64,000 nucleotides of DNA from Erodium maritimum (lineage: Eukaryota > Streptophyta > Magnoliopsida > Geraniales > Geraniaceae): the NCBI GenBank assembly GCA_963921825.1, contig OY997596.1:8189001-8253000 (forward strand), given 5' to 3'. The translations under genes and the position numbers were made by a program. Under the pieces are notes generated by a model, which ran no database searches, was not told the origin of the DNA, and saw only the letters and a program-made list of their open reading frames with translations. Positions 12,041-22,613 of this stretch are shown here, piece by piece (position 1 is the stretch's first letter; each line of letters opens with the position of its first letter).

Positions 12041-12985
12041 ATTAGAGTGAATACCAATCTGTTCAAAAGTTATTCATTCCGTCTTGCTACAAGTTAATAT
12101 ACATTATCTTCGAGATTGATTTGTATATCACAGTCACTCAGGAGAGAATACTTCAGGGGAACATGAACTAGGTGGTTGTCTGTTTTAGGCAGAAGTTCCC
12201 ACATGAACTGTATGCCCGCCAATGATGTAAACACATTGTATGTAATAAACAATTAAAATTGGTTTATATAGATCTGGGCAGGCTCCACGACTAAACTAAA
12301 CATTGAAAAATATAAGGGGTTTTGAATATAAAGATTTTCGAAGGAGTATGATCAGTCCAAATGTACCTTCCTTATCGAAGGCACGAACACGGAGAATAGT
12401 AATCTCATCTAAGTCAAGTTTAACAGGAGTGTGGAATATCTGGATTCGGGAAACATTGTCGATAAAAACTTTGCAGGTGATTACAATCCCCGTTGGTACA
12501 TGAGAAGCATAGATGGTAGTTTCCTTGCTGCCACTATAAGGGGCAATTGATCTCAACATTGCGCTTGTTGAGCAGTGGTTACTTGAGTTATATTCAGGTA
12601 GCACGGTCAGGACATCATGATCATTCCATGACCTGCCAAAAACCAGCGATTTTCTCGGTAACCAATCAGAACCTCAGTTTGGTTAGGTATCAGAAACTAA
12701 GACGAGGCAAAGCTAGTACCACTCGAAGCAACCATCAACGCCTTGAAGTTGATACTCTATAGGGTGAGTCATTTTGGGAGGCAAGAGAATGCTCACGTCC
12801 GCCAAGTGCGGACCAGAAACCTTGAGCGACACCACCGTCCCTTGCAGCACGAGCAGCACAACCATGAGCGACGGAACGAGCCACAACATCTTTACACGGA
12901 TGATTAGGATTATGCATGAGCAAATTAATTAATAATTAGAAATGGAATCCTAAATCAGCTAGGCGGTTCAGGGATGGTTGGCAAT

Positions 12986-13130
12986 TCTGTTGCATATGGG
13001 CTATAAATAGCAAGTGAGAAGGAGAGAAAGTAGATTCGTAGTAACCACTTGTTCATAAGTACAAACTTGCATATGGGCCATAAATAGGAAGTGAGAAATA
13101 ACCACTTGTTCATAAGTACAAACTATTTAT
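12986..13130. repeat. Short direct repeats upstream of the GP210 relic
   Basis: GCATATGGGCTATAAATAG (about 12993) recurs as GCATATGGGCCATAAATAGG (about 13070). AACCACTTGTTCATAAGTAC occurs at about 13043 and 13102, with a third related copy near 13328. This indicates local tandem duplication. Confidence 0.7.
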
Positions 13131-13159
13131 TCAACCAGTCAAGCTATCAAGTCCCAACC

Positions 13160-13302
13160 AAGGTTTTAAAAATCTTTAGGCATTGGTCGGACGGTTAGGA
13201 TCTTCTAAAGATCAATAACGAGGATTAATAGGAAATTAGTCGGGTCGGCCAGCATGACAATGATGCCTAAACAAGACTTAGTGGAGATTTTTAGAACACT
13301 GA
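13160..13302. mobile_element. MITE copy a (same family as 6004-6116)
   Basis: The ends are AAGGTTTTAAAAATC and GATTTTTAGAACACT, imperfect inverted repeats. Flanks are TCCCAACC (13152-13159) and TCCCAACA (13303-13310). The interior carries ATTAGTCGGGTCGGCCA. Confidence 0.65.
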
Positions 13303-13381
13303 TCCCAACAACATATAGGGATACTAATTATTCATAAGTACAGACTATTTGTTCAGTCAGTCAAGCAATGAAGTCCCAACC

Positions 13382-13517
13382 AAGGTTCTAAAAATCGTGC
13401 GTTAATTGGACCTTAGGATTTTTGAGGATTAATCAGAGACTAAACAAGGATTAATCGGGTCGGCCAACACGGAAACAGCGCCTAGACGGAGTTTAGTCGG
13501 GATTTTTACAACACTTA
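13382..13517. mobile_element. MITE copy b, tandemly duplicated with its flank
   Basis: This is the same family with ends GGTTCTAAAAATC and GATTTTTACAAC and flanks TCCCAACC / TCCCAACG. Because the left flank (CATAAGTACAGACTATTT ... AAGTCCCAACC) is also repeated, copies a and b arose by duplication of a block of about 215 bp rather than by two insertions. Confidence 0.65.
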
Positions 13518-13724
13518 TCCCAACGAGTTTATTTTTCATATTTATTTTTATCAAAATTTTAATACAATTTTATCTAATCATAAATGGACGGTAGTTTTCA
13601 ATTTGTATTTTGTAAGATAAAAGTGGTTTGCTGTAAATTTCAGACCTATAAACTCATCTTCATGTACTGTGTTCGATGCAGGGACGGAGCTACGTGGTGC
13701 CCGAAGGAGGCGCGTGCCCTCCTT

Positions 13725-14526
13725 AATTTTTTTTTGAGCGAAAGGTGCAGTATTATTTAATAATCATGATTACGTAAATGTGCATCGAGGAACAAGCTCC
13801 TCGACCACTGAAAGAGAGTCAGAATTAATGAACAATGGTTCTCTGACCCTTTTAGTACCATAACATCCACCGACGGTGTTTTGATGCCTCACGAGCAATG
13901 ATAGAAGACGAGTGGGGAGACTAGAAGACCGGAGATCTTGATGGACCTCAACAGTAAAAGTGATGGGGGGAGGCAGCGCATCATACAGGGAACCCTCCCA
14001 GGTTCAGTCCCTGTTGCATGTTTCACTAAGTCGAAGATGACTGCGGTTGCTCAAGGTCTTGCCTAAACGCCGCATGCACAGTAGAATATGACAGAACCTG
14101 CAATCATCCACTTCTAAACTCTGACCAAACTGACTATGGCTGCTCAAGGTATTGCCTAAACGCTACATACTCTGGAAAGTGCAACCGAACCTGCTATCGT
14201 CAATTTTATCAGAACCGTCACAGACAGTATTTTAACGCCCCATGGGCAAGGAGAGAAGACGGTAAGGGGGAACGGGGTACCGGAGATCCTGAGGGACCTC
14301 GACGGTAATGGTGATGGGAGATCCATGAAACGGGGTTCCCTTCCCGGGAAACAAAAGACAAACGCAAACAAAAGAAAAGAGGCCCTTCCGATTAGCCAGA
14401 TCCCTAGTCGTGAAAGGGGTCAAGGCGGTTGCAACGGTGGAGGCTAGGGAGAAGGACGTGCTAGCAGTGGAGATCGCAGAGAAGTCGGAGGCGAGAGGGG
14501 GCGGGGAGGCACGACCCATGGTTGTC
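13725..14526 (-). mobile_element. LINE 3' fragment, minus strand, with internal tandem duplication
   Basis: The T-run at 13728-13736 is the poly-A tail on the minus strand. The adjacent 3' end (GTCGAGGAGCTTGTTCCTCG) matches the plus-strand LINE tail at 53440-53475. Between about 13850 and 14360 a block of roughly 330 bp is present twice (TGCTCAAGGTCTTGCCTAAACG / TGCTCAAGGTATTGCCTAAACG in shortened form). The right boundary is the LTR at 14527. Confidence 0.65.
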
Positions 14527-15429
14527 TGTCACGCCCCAAATCCAGTATGGACCGAACTCGAGACGTGACTTAGTGAAATTAAATAGAAGTAATTTAAAAG
14601 TAAATAATATTTGATAATCGATGAAGATAATATAAAATTCACAAGAAGTTCAAACCATGAGTCATATGCTCAGTCAAATACAAAGTTGAAAATGCAGTAC
14701 GTCTCTAATAGTATAAAATAAAACCCCGGGCCTCCGCTAGCTCCCGAACTCTGCGTAACCCTCTAGTCCAAAGCATCTATCACCTGTAGAAACACGGTAA
14801 GGGGTGAGCTTGACGCCCAGTAGGGAAAACCACAAAAACTTCCTCATTTCGGATTTACCAGAACATCTTTCCACAATTTAAAATATATTAAAAGGTTTGA
14901 TATAACGATGCGACACTTAAGCCATTTAAAGACAATACCCCCCTTTACTCTGACACTCACCAGTCCAACCATATCAACCTTAGCTCAACACCAACCAATA
15001 TACCAGTCACACACCGAAGGGAACAACCCAAGTAAAACGCCCACAGTCACAAACACCGCAACACTCATTTAAATCCAAGGCAACACTCAATCAAAACCAA
15101 GGCATTCTCAACCACACAACTTGTAACCAATGCACGGTCTCGAGAGCAACCCGCTCGGCCCGGCGTAGCCGCACGCAACTTTCCCCTAACACACAGTCAG
15201 GAGAGGCGGTCGACCTCGTCGTGGAACACATATCTTCGCGTAACACATCGCGGACACAGCGTTTTACCAACACACGGAAGGCAGGGAAATCGCCTCTTCG
15301 CGGAACACATCGCGGACACAGCGTTTTACCGAGTACTAGTCGGAAGGTAGGGAAACCACCTCTTCGCGGGACACAGGGTTTTACCGACTCACGGTTGGAA
15401 GGTAGGGAAACCACCTTTCTCGGGTAACC

Positions 15430-15560
15430 ACAGTACCACAATCACAATCACAATCACACTCACAGCTAACCACAGTACCACCACCACAATCACAATCACA
15501 CTCACAGGTAACCACAGTACCACAACCACAATCACGGTCACACTCACACATGTCACACTT
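15430..15560. repeat. CACAAT/CACACT microsatellite cluster
   Basis: Three blocks of ACCACAGTACCAC followed by CACAATCACAATCACA-type repeats, inside the LTR. Confidence 0.8.
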
Positions 15561-15798
15561 GCCCGACACATAGCCACACATGCTTCACCGAATATAACAT
15601 ATCAAGCTTCTCAATTTACCCTCGTAACCATCACGCACTTACCATCACTTACCGACACCACACTCAACGTATCCAGTCCCCAACAACCCCACATTTCAAC
15701 ATATCATGACAACCGGAAATAACCACTCAAGTCACCAATATGCATCACTATTTCAACTCTACTCGTTTTCGTGTTCGTTATTTATTAATCGTTCAAAC

Positions 15799-17527
15799 TG
15801 TTGTAATTCTAGGGAGCAAAACGCAGCGGAAAATAAAAAAAAATCCCTAGAATAGCCTCAGGATCCATGTAATTCTGAGTAAACCGACAAACAAAATTAA
15901 ATGAGAAATTACCTCTTTCAATATTTCAGCTTGGTTCGAGACAGGGACCAACTTGCAGCTCGTATATCTCAGAAACGAACCGTTGAAATGCAAATTCCTT
16001 CGGTCAGATTGAATACCTATATGTCTAGAACGTTCACTCTAAGAATCAGATCGATCGGACCTTGGATGAACCTCCGATCGTGCTCATTACAGTGGCTGGT
16101 CGGACAGATTCTGGGCAGATTTTTCTTCTCTTCTTGCAAACAAAGAACACCCGAAACAAATTGATTTGGCTTGAGTCTTCCAAGACGCCTACGTATCCTC
16201 TTGGAGGAATCAAAGCCACGTAGTTCTTGAACAATTCTTCCCAAAATCGTTTGTGTGCTAGCACAAGATGAAGAACACATCTTCCTCTCTCTTTTATCTC
16301 TACTCGTTTTTCTCTCTACTCTTTGAGAACCATTCTCAACCCAAAATAAAAAATATGATTTTTCTCTCTTCTCTTTCATGCTTATCTAACTCCCAAAAAG
16401 TGACCACATTATGGCCTCTCTAAACATGGCTAGTGGAGACAATTTAGGAGTTAGTGGATGTGCAAGATAATCCTCTTTTAATTTCATAAATTAAAGAGTT
16501 ATTTTGTATTTTAAATTGCCTAATATAATCTAATTATATTAGCAATTGAAAAACGAGTTAATGAATAAATAAATATTATATCAAATATAATATTATTTTA
16601 TTCACTTAGCCGATCGGTTCGGAAGTATGACCGATCGGCTCGGACTTCAAAGTCCAATTCGATTTTGGGCTTATTGTTGGGTGCGACCCTACATGCTCAT
16701 ACAACGTTTGGTAGTGGACCCGAAATTCCCGTTTCGTCCACATGTCATAGTTGGCCTCTAGCAAGGCATTATGACTACCCAAACATGTATGATGATCGTC
16801 AGTACGAATTAACCTTTTACCGCTAATATCTTAATCCCTTTGTCATCGATATCTCGATCGAATAAGGCATAGGACCGTCATCCTTATTTTATTCGATCGT
16901 TGTTTCTTGATCTTAAGTAGATTGCAAGTGCTAACTCTTTTATCAATTCGCCTGGCCATGCATTTCCGCAATCTCACTTATCAAAGGGCCCAAACGATAT
17001 CTCTCATATTTACATGAGTGACAAATCCCTTATCAGTCAACCACGTCTCTCACATAGACAACCATGTGTCCAACAACAATCTTTATTGTTGCCCAGTTAA
17101 AGACAACGTTGAATTGTGTCAAGACACATAACCACCTATGTAGAAACAATGATGACTATAAGGTCAAAGAACTTAAGCCATATTACGATACTAAGAAATA
17201 CCCATGACAGTTCGTATGTGGTATTCTCACAATTGGTCATCCAATGTCATTTCCCTAAATGACATATATGATTTGGCTTCATATCCAATATGTATGATCA
17301 GTAAAACGCGACCATCAACCAACATCATACTAGTCTTAGTATATCAGTAAGACCAGGGATCAATGGAATAATACTCTTTTACTTCTAAGAGTTTTACTAT
17401 CAAATCACGTATTTGATGATCTTAGAAGGAGTCGATTATTCACGCTATTGATAATAGTAGTGCCAATGTATTAATGAAATGGTAATGCCATCCAAGATCA
17501 CGATTGGCCTAGGGCACAAAACCAACA
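15799..17527. mobile_element. Solo LTR of a second family, 1,729 bp, TSD CAAAC
   Basis: The insert starts TGTTGTAATTCTAGGGAGC and ends ACAAAACCAACA, so TGTTG...CAACA are terminal inverted repeats. Exact CAAAC duplicates flank it (15794-15798 and 17528-17532). The surrounding host LTR matches the uninterrupted copy at 1061-1080 across the junction. No gag or pol is inside. Length, termini and duplication identify a solo LTR left by recombination between the two LTRs of a full element. Confidence 0.88.
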
Positions 17528-19109
17528 CAAACAGCACAGAGTACACAATCCAACACAATCAGCAACCAATCCTACAGGCATGACATGGCCAAATTCTACC
17601 AGCACGACAATTCCCAAGACTATAATCGTAAAGGTTCACAGTTTATACGTCTACGCTAGTTATTCACATCCTACATGCACACTAGTTCTTTATCCAGTTA
17701 TTACGTTTCCCTACATGCATTCTAGTACATCTGTAATAAAGTAGGGTTTCGAGGTAATTCCCTACCTCTCAGTCTCTATTTGGGTCGCCTAGTTGCTGAC
17801 GTCCGTGCCTACTCCGGTCTTCTCCTCGCTCGGGGTAAAATCCTGGGTTTAACAAAAGGGAAGATAGTCAGTCCCGGTTCAGTCTGTAACGGTCCTCAAA
17901 TTATCAATTTAGTCCAGTAGTTTGTCCAGATGTCCTTTAAATTGTCCGATAAGTCCTTGAATTTGACTGATTTTAATCCAATTACTTAATTAATCAAATT
18001 AAATAATTGTCCTGACCCGGATCCGACCCGAGTCCGAAACCCGGACCCGAATCCGACCCGGATCCGACCCGGTCCAGATCTCAGATCCGGACCTGACCTA
18101 AGCCCGACCCAGACCCGGATCCAGACCCGAGTCCAGATCCAGTTCATGATTCGGACCCGAGCCCAGTCCACGTTTGGGCCGAGGCCCAGATCAAGCCAGG
18201 CCCAAGTACCCAGACTTGTCCTGGCCCAAGGCTTGGTTCTGGCCCAAGCCCGACGCTCGGTCTCGTCCTGGCCCAAGCCCAAGACTCGCGACTCTGGCCT
18301 GAGCTGGAGACGGGGCGGCGAGTTAGGGTTTGGCTCAGCTCCGGCGACGGCAGCGTCAGATGGCTCGGGTGGTTCTCCACGGTGGCAAGGGCGTCAGGAG
18401 GGGTTTGGTGCGAAGAGGGGAGGTCGTCAGGGCAGATAACGAACCTCTCCGTCCAGATCTGGTGGTGGGAGAAGCTTGCCGGCGAGGGAGTTCAGATCTG
18501 GAACACGAGAACTCTGACGAAGCTTCTCCAAACGATATTGACTCAAGAGAGCTCGAATCTCAGGGAAAAAAGGAACGGGGAAGGTGAATCGAGGTCGGCA
18601 CAGACTCACCGTCACTGATCTGGTTCGTTGACGGCACAGTGAGGTTCGAAGGTGCGGCGGCGAGGTTCGATTCGAAGGAAAGAAGGGAATGGAAGAGGCT
18701 GGTGGGTTTTCTGGGTTTCTGGTGTAGCGAGGAGGTGAGGGACGGTCGTGGGTGGAAGGGAGGAGTCCGCCGATGGTTCTGGATCTCCAGCGAGAGCGAG
18801 ACGAAGGAGAGAGAGCTCGGGAGAGAGGAGAAAGAGGCGGCCTCATTTTGTATGCGAAAAAGTGAGGAGTGAGAGGGGCATGTTTAGGGTTAGTGTTGGG
18901 TCGGCGTGGGTGTGGGCGTGGGTCAGGCTCGCTTACTGGGCTGGGTCTGGCTCGGCCCAATGCCTGAGTCTGGCCTGGCCCAGGCCCAATCCCCCCTTTT
19001 CCTTTTTTTGATTTCTTTTTAAAAAAAACGATCCAAAAATAAACCCGTTCTCCAACCCTCGACGCTCCAACAATAAAAAAATTAAATGTTAAAAACTCAG
19101 GCCATTACA

Positions 19110-19794
19110 ACAAAAACCAAGACCCATCTAGTTCATGCAAATTCCATGGAAGCCCATAACCTTAAATTGATTGAAAGGAGATTGTGAGAGCTTACTTACA
19201 TTTAGAATGATGAGATGATGAAGACTAGAAGGATTTGGAGAAGATTTGATGAAGAAATGGCTCTAAGCTTCCTTTTTTTCTCACTTTCTTCTTCCTCAAG
19301 TTAAGAAGCTTGCTCTTCTCTTCTCTCCCTTGTAGGTTTCGGCCACTATAGGAAAATAAGAGCTGAATTGTGACAAAATGGGGTCTTAAACCTAAGGAGG
19401 AGATGACTAAAATGCCCCTCCTTGCTTCTTCCTTCTAGCTTGTCACTTAGGATGGTAAATGGGTCATTAGAGACCCATTTCTTCTCCTCCAAGCCACCAT
19501 GGACAAGTTTCCATGTGGGGACCACCATGTCCTTAAGAAATTCCAGCACCTTTAATTTAATTAGGGTTTAGTCGCTAATTGGCCTAAGTTTGACCCGAGT
19601 TTGACTTTTTCACAAAGACAGTCAATTGAAAGGAAACGACCCAACTAAGTTGACCGTAATGTCGGCTAAGCTTTTTGGTTCACGGAAAGGTCCCGAATGA
19701 CTCCCGGAGTCATCGGTTGACTTTTTCTTGCCGAAAGTCAACTTTTGCCAAAAATCACCGGTTTGACCGGGATCGACCGGGGATGGTTCTTACA
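19110..19794 (-). mobile_element. 5' fragment of a superfamily LTR, minus strand
   Basis: It starts at 19794 with TGTAAGAACCATCCCCGGTC and matches the first several hundred bases of the plus-strand LTR at 20962 (CCGATGACTCCGGGAGTCA, TTAGTTGGGTCGTTTCCTTT). It then stops where the LTR at 14527-19109 begins. The rest of this copy is absent, probably lost by recombination between related LTRs. Confidence 0.75.
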
Positions 19795-20400
19795 ACTTGG
19801 AACTAGATTTGGATTTCAATCCCAGATCTAGTTTTCCCCTGTGCGGTTCTTTTATATCATCGCGGTCTATTTTGTCCTCTTCGGCTAGTAGCATGTTTGT
19901 TCCGGTCGAGCTTCGTGGTCTTACGTAGCCTTGCAGGGCTTCTGGATGTTCGACGGAATTTTTGGAGTCGTGGTTTGAAGCTCGGGGTTGACCCAGGTAG
20001 CTCGCCAACAGTATCACGGCAATGGGGTCTTGTTTCAAGGTTCTTTTAGTTATTTGTTGTTTAGGTTTTCGGTTTGTTTTGGTTTGGATTTAATCCCAAA
20101 TAACTGCACTTGTTTGCAAGTTGGTGTGCACTAGTGGTACTAGTTGCACTTTTGGTGTGCCCGTTATGTGGCACTTGGTCTGCATGTTTGTTGCACTATT
20201 GTCGTGCACTTTGTTCTGCACGATCTGGGATGCCCTATATGTTGCGTTCTAGATTTGGTTGGGAGTCGATAATATTATAGGCTAGTGTATGGAGTCTGTA
20301 ATATTTATTGTTTGCTTGTTCGCTTTCAACATATTGTACTTATATCATCGTTGATTGATATATAAAATTGATGCATTACTCCTTCAAAACAAAGTTGCAT
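19795..20400 (+). mobile_element. LINE 3' fragment
   Basis: This is a T/G-rich 3' untranslated-type region with repeated TTGCACTTTTGGTGTGC-like words. It ends ATTGATGCATTACTCCTTC followed by a short A-rich tail near 20395, as in plant L1-like elements. No ORF is recognisable, so the call rests on composition and tail form. Confidence 0.5.
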
Positions 20401-20535
20401 AGAGTGAGTCATATAACTAAAAATACTGAATCATTATCCAAACTTATTGATCTTAAAACATCCACGTTCCTTATTCTGATTGAGGTTGAAAGAAGAAAAT
20501 TAGTTTCTCTCTTTCCTTTTAATCTGGCTATTATT

Positions 20536-20961
20536 TTTTGAAACGGACGACGAGGAACTGAATTATTAGTGCAAGTCAAACCATACAAGTAGGACTAAAA
20601 GTCTTTGGAACAGAATATTGTCCGAGTCTCCCGTAGGGCACCCGGCGCTTATGAACTCGTAGAAAGAGTCTAGTTTTCGCCCTAGACAATAATTATTATC
20701 CTTACGTCCTACCTTGTGCTGGGAAAATAAATAGATGAAAATAGAACAGAAAAACTAGCAAGAGCCCAAAATAATGCAGAATCAAAAAAACAATTCGAGC
20801 TCCTTATTACAAACTCACTCCCTCAAGCCTAGGTCAGCAGACCTGATCCAGGGACATAAGGGGTATGCCACCATCTCTCTACCCCTCGAGCCTCAACCAG
20901 CTTCATGGGGCATGATGGGGCTATTTTGCAGCCCGCGCCATATCCAATTCATCCTCAGCCT
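20536..20961 (-). mobile_element. LINE 3' part, minus strand, interrupted by solo LTR
   Basis: The minus-strand poly-A tail corresponds to the T-run at 20530-20536. The fragment reaches the target duplication AGCCT at 20957-20961 and resumes at 26288. No intact ORF is visible. Confidence 0.5.
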
Positions 20962-21869
20962 TGTAAGAACCGCCCCCGGTCAATCCCGGTCGAACCGGTG
21001 ATTTTTTTGGCGAAAGTTGACTTTTTATTGGAAAATTCAACCGATGACTCCGGGAGTCAGTCGGGACCTTTCCGGGACCCAAAAATCTTAGCCTTCGTTA
21101 CGGTTAGCTTAGTTGGGTCGTTTCCTTTCAAACGGATGTAATTGTGGAAAAGTCAACCCGGGGTCAAATTCGGTCAAATCAAGGGTATTAAGGAATTAAT
21201 TTAATTTGCTGGATTTTATTTTGGATAGAGGTGGACCCCAACATGGACATGTGTCCATGATGGGTTGGAGGAGAAGAAATGAGTCTAAAAACACCCATTT
21301 GCCCTTGTTTTGTGCCAAAGTGAAAGAAGGGAGCTAAGGGGGCATTTTTGTCCATTCCAAAGTAGGTTAAAGGGACTAGAAAGAGAGCATTTCAGCTCAT
21401 TTCTCTAGTGCTGGCCGAAATTAGCAAGGGCGAGAGAGAGAGAGGAGTTCCATGGAAGCTTGAAGAAGAAGCAAAGGGAAAAGTGTAAGCTTTAGCTTGA
21501 TTTCTACCTCAAAACGTCTCAAAAACCTCATTTTCTTCTTCTATTCTCCATTCCCAAGGTAAAGCTTCTAAGAAAATTCGTTTTTGTTGAAATTGAATTT
21601 TGGGTTTGATAGAGAAAAGCTTGAAGTAGTTTGGGTTTAAGGTTTTATGGTTTAGATGATGTTTTTTTGTGAAGAAAGGTGGAGGTTTTGATAGAAATCT
21701 TTAGGTTTTTGCGTTGTTTTGATGAAACCCATTTGGGTATTGAAGTGTTGAAGTTATTGGGCCTGTTTTGGAGGTTTGGGAGGTCATCAATGGGTTTTGG
21801 AAGTGGAAATTCGTGAAAAACGAAGTTGAAAGAGGAAGAAGAAGGTGTATGCCTAGACTGGCACAAAAC

Positions 21870-21990
21870 GCCGCACGGACCGGGTCGGTGTGCCGCACAG
21901 ACCGTGCCAGGTACCGGGCCGGTGTGCCGCACAGACCGTGCCGGGTACCGGACTGGTGTGCCGCGCGGGCCGGGCCTGGTACCGGGCCTG
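21870..21990. repeat. CG-rich minisatellite in LTR variant A
   Basis: About three units of roughly 40 bp contain GTGTGCCGCACAGACCGTGC and GGTACCGGGCC. Confidence 0.8.
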
Positions 21991-22613
21991 TGGGCCACCC
22001 GGAATGGGCCTCATCCCGACCCATTTTCCCTTCGGCCCATGTCTTGATTTCGGGCGTAATTTGGTTGTTTTCTCGTTAAACCGAAATTGAATTAGCATTA
22101 ATTCTCGGATTGTTTCGTGAACTTAGACGTTGGACCCGAGCACGGTGGAGGAGGCTTTTAGGCATCTCGAAGTCACTAAGCGTTTGGAAAGCCATCGAGG
22201 TAAGGAAAGTAGCGGATACCAGTTTAATTGCGGAAAGTTACTAGTTTGCATATAGGTTGCGAATACTTGATATATTGATAGAATTGCATGTAGAATGTGA
22301 GGAACGAGTGAAATGAGGGATAGCTTATGATCCATGTCGTGCCGTAAGTTTGGGAATTGTCGTGTTGTAGAAATGCATATGGGCCATGTCGAGCCCTTAG
22401 GTTTGACTGTTGGTTGTGATGCTATGATTGATGATTGTGATGCTTGATGTGTGGTCCATCCGTTGTTGGATTAAGAATCATGATATGGTATGCTCGGTGT
22501 GGCATGTTGGTATGTTATGACGTGTGTGACATGTTTGGTATGACGTGAACCAGTGCTTGTGATATGATCGGGTGATTGATAGACCGATGTGATGTGTTGT
22601 GGTAAGATTGTTC

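Larger units (their letters stand above)
5927..12889 (-). pseudogene. GP210: Decayed, internally deleted copy of nuclear pore glycoprotein GP210 (NUP210)
   Basis: GP210 is a large single-pass nuclear-pore membrane protein. Exons recognised by similarity to plant GP210, in minus-strand order: 12889-12720 (ATG, hydrophobic signal peptide, ends TG|GT), 12632-12367 (PEYNSSNHCSTSA, CKVFIDNVSRIQIFH), 12239-12103 (GIQFMWEL, VHVPLK), 11731-11604 (YSDLYAAKG, LTVAEAM), 9203-8984 (PWIDRDTGNFYCLFFPYSP, FIGGFSI), 6378-6285 (TFITLVGNT) and 6214 to about 5927 (EDFGLGGHVVYE, then VKVLR). Phases of the first four exons agree. The middle of the protein, about a thousand residues in intact homologues, and its C-terminus are missing. 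Damage: the exon-3 acceptor reads AT instead of AG, a MITE sits in the last exon, and TAG at 927-929 of the 5 kb block (5927-5929) stops the frame. A LINE fills the intron at 6713-8820. Homology is clear; non-function is inferred. Confidence 0.82.
14527..19109 (-). mobile_element. Large LTR of the superfamily, interrupted by a second LTR
   Basis: On the minus strand it runs from TGTAATGGCCTGAG (19109) to the TGACA end (14527, TGTCACGCCCCAAATCC on the plus strand). Without the 1,734-bp nested insertion plus target duplication it is about 2.85 kb. It has the GC-rich leader (18300-18900), the AGAG|GTAGGG donor-like site (17765) and the CTACAG|GT acceptor-like site (14784). No 5-bp duplication flanks it, so at least one border has been rearranged. 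There are no internal genes. Confidence 0.8.
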
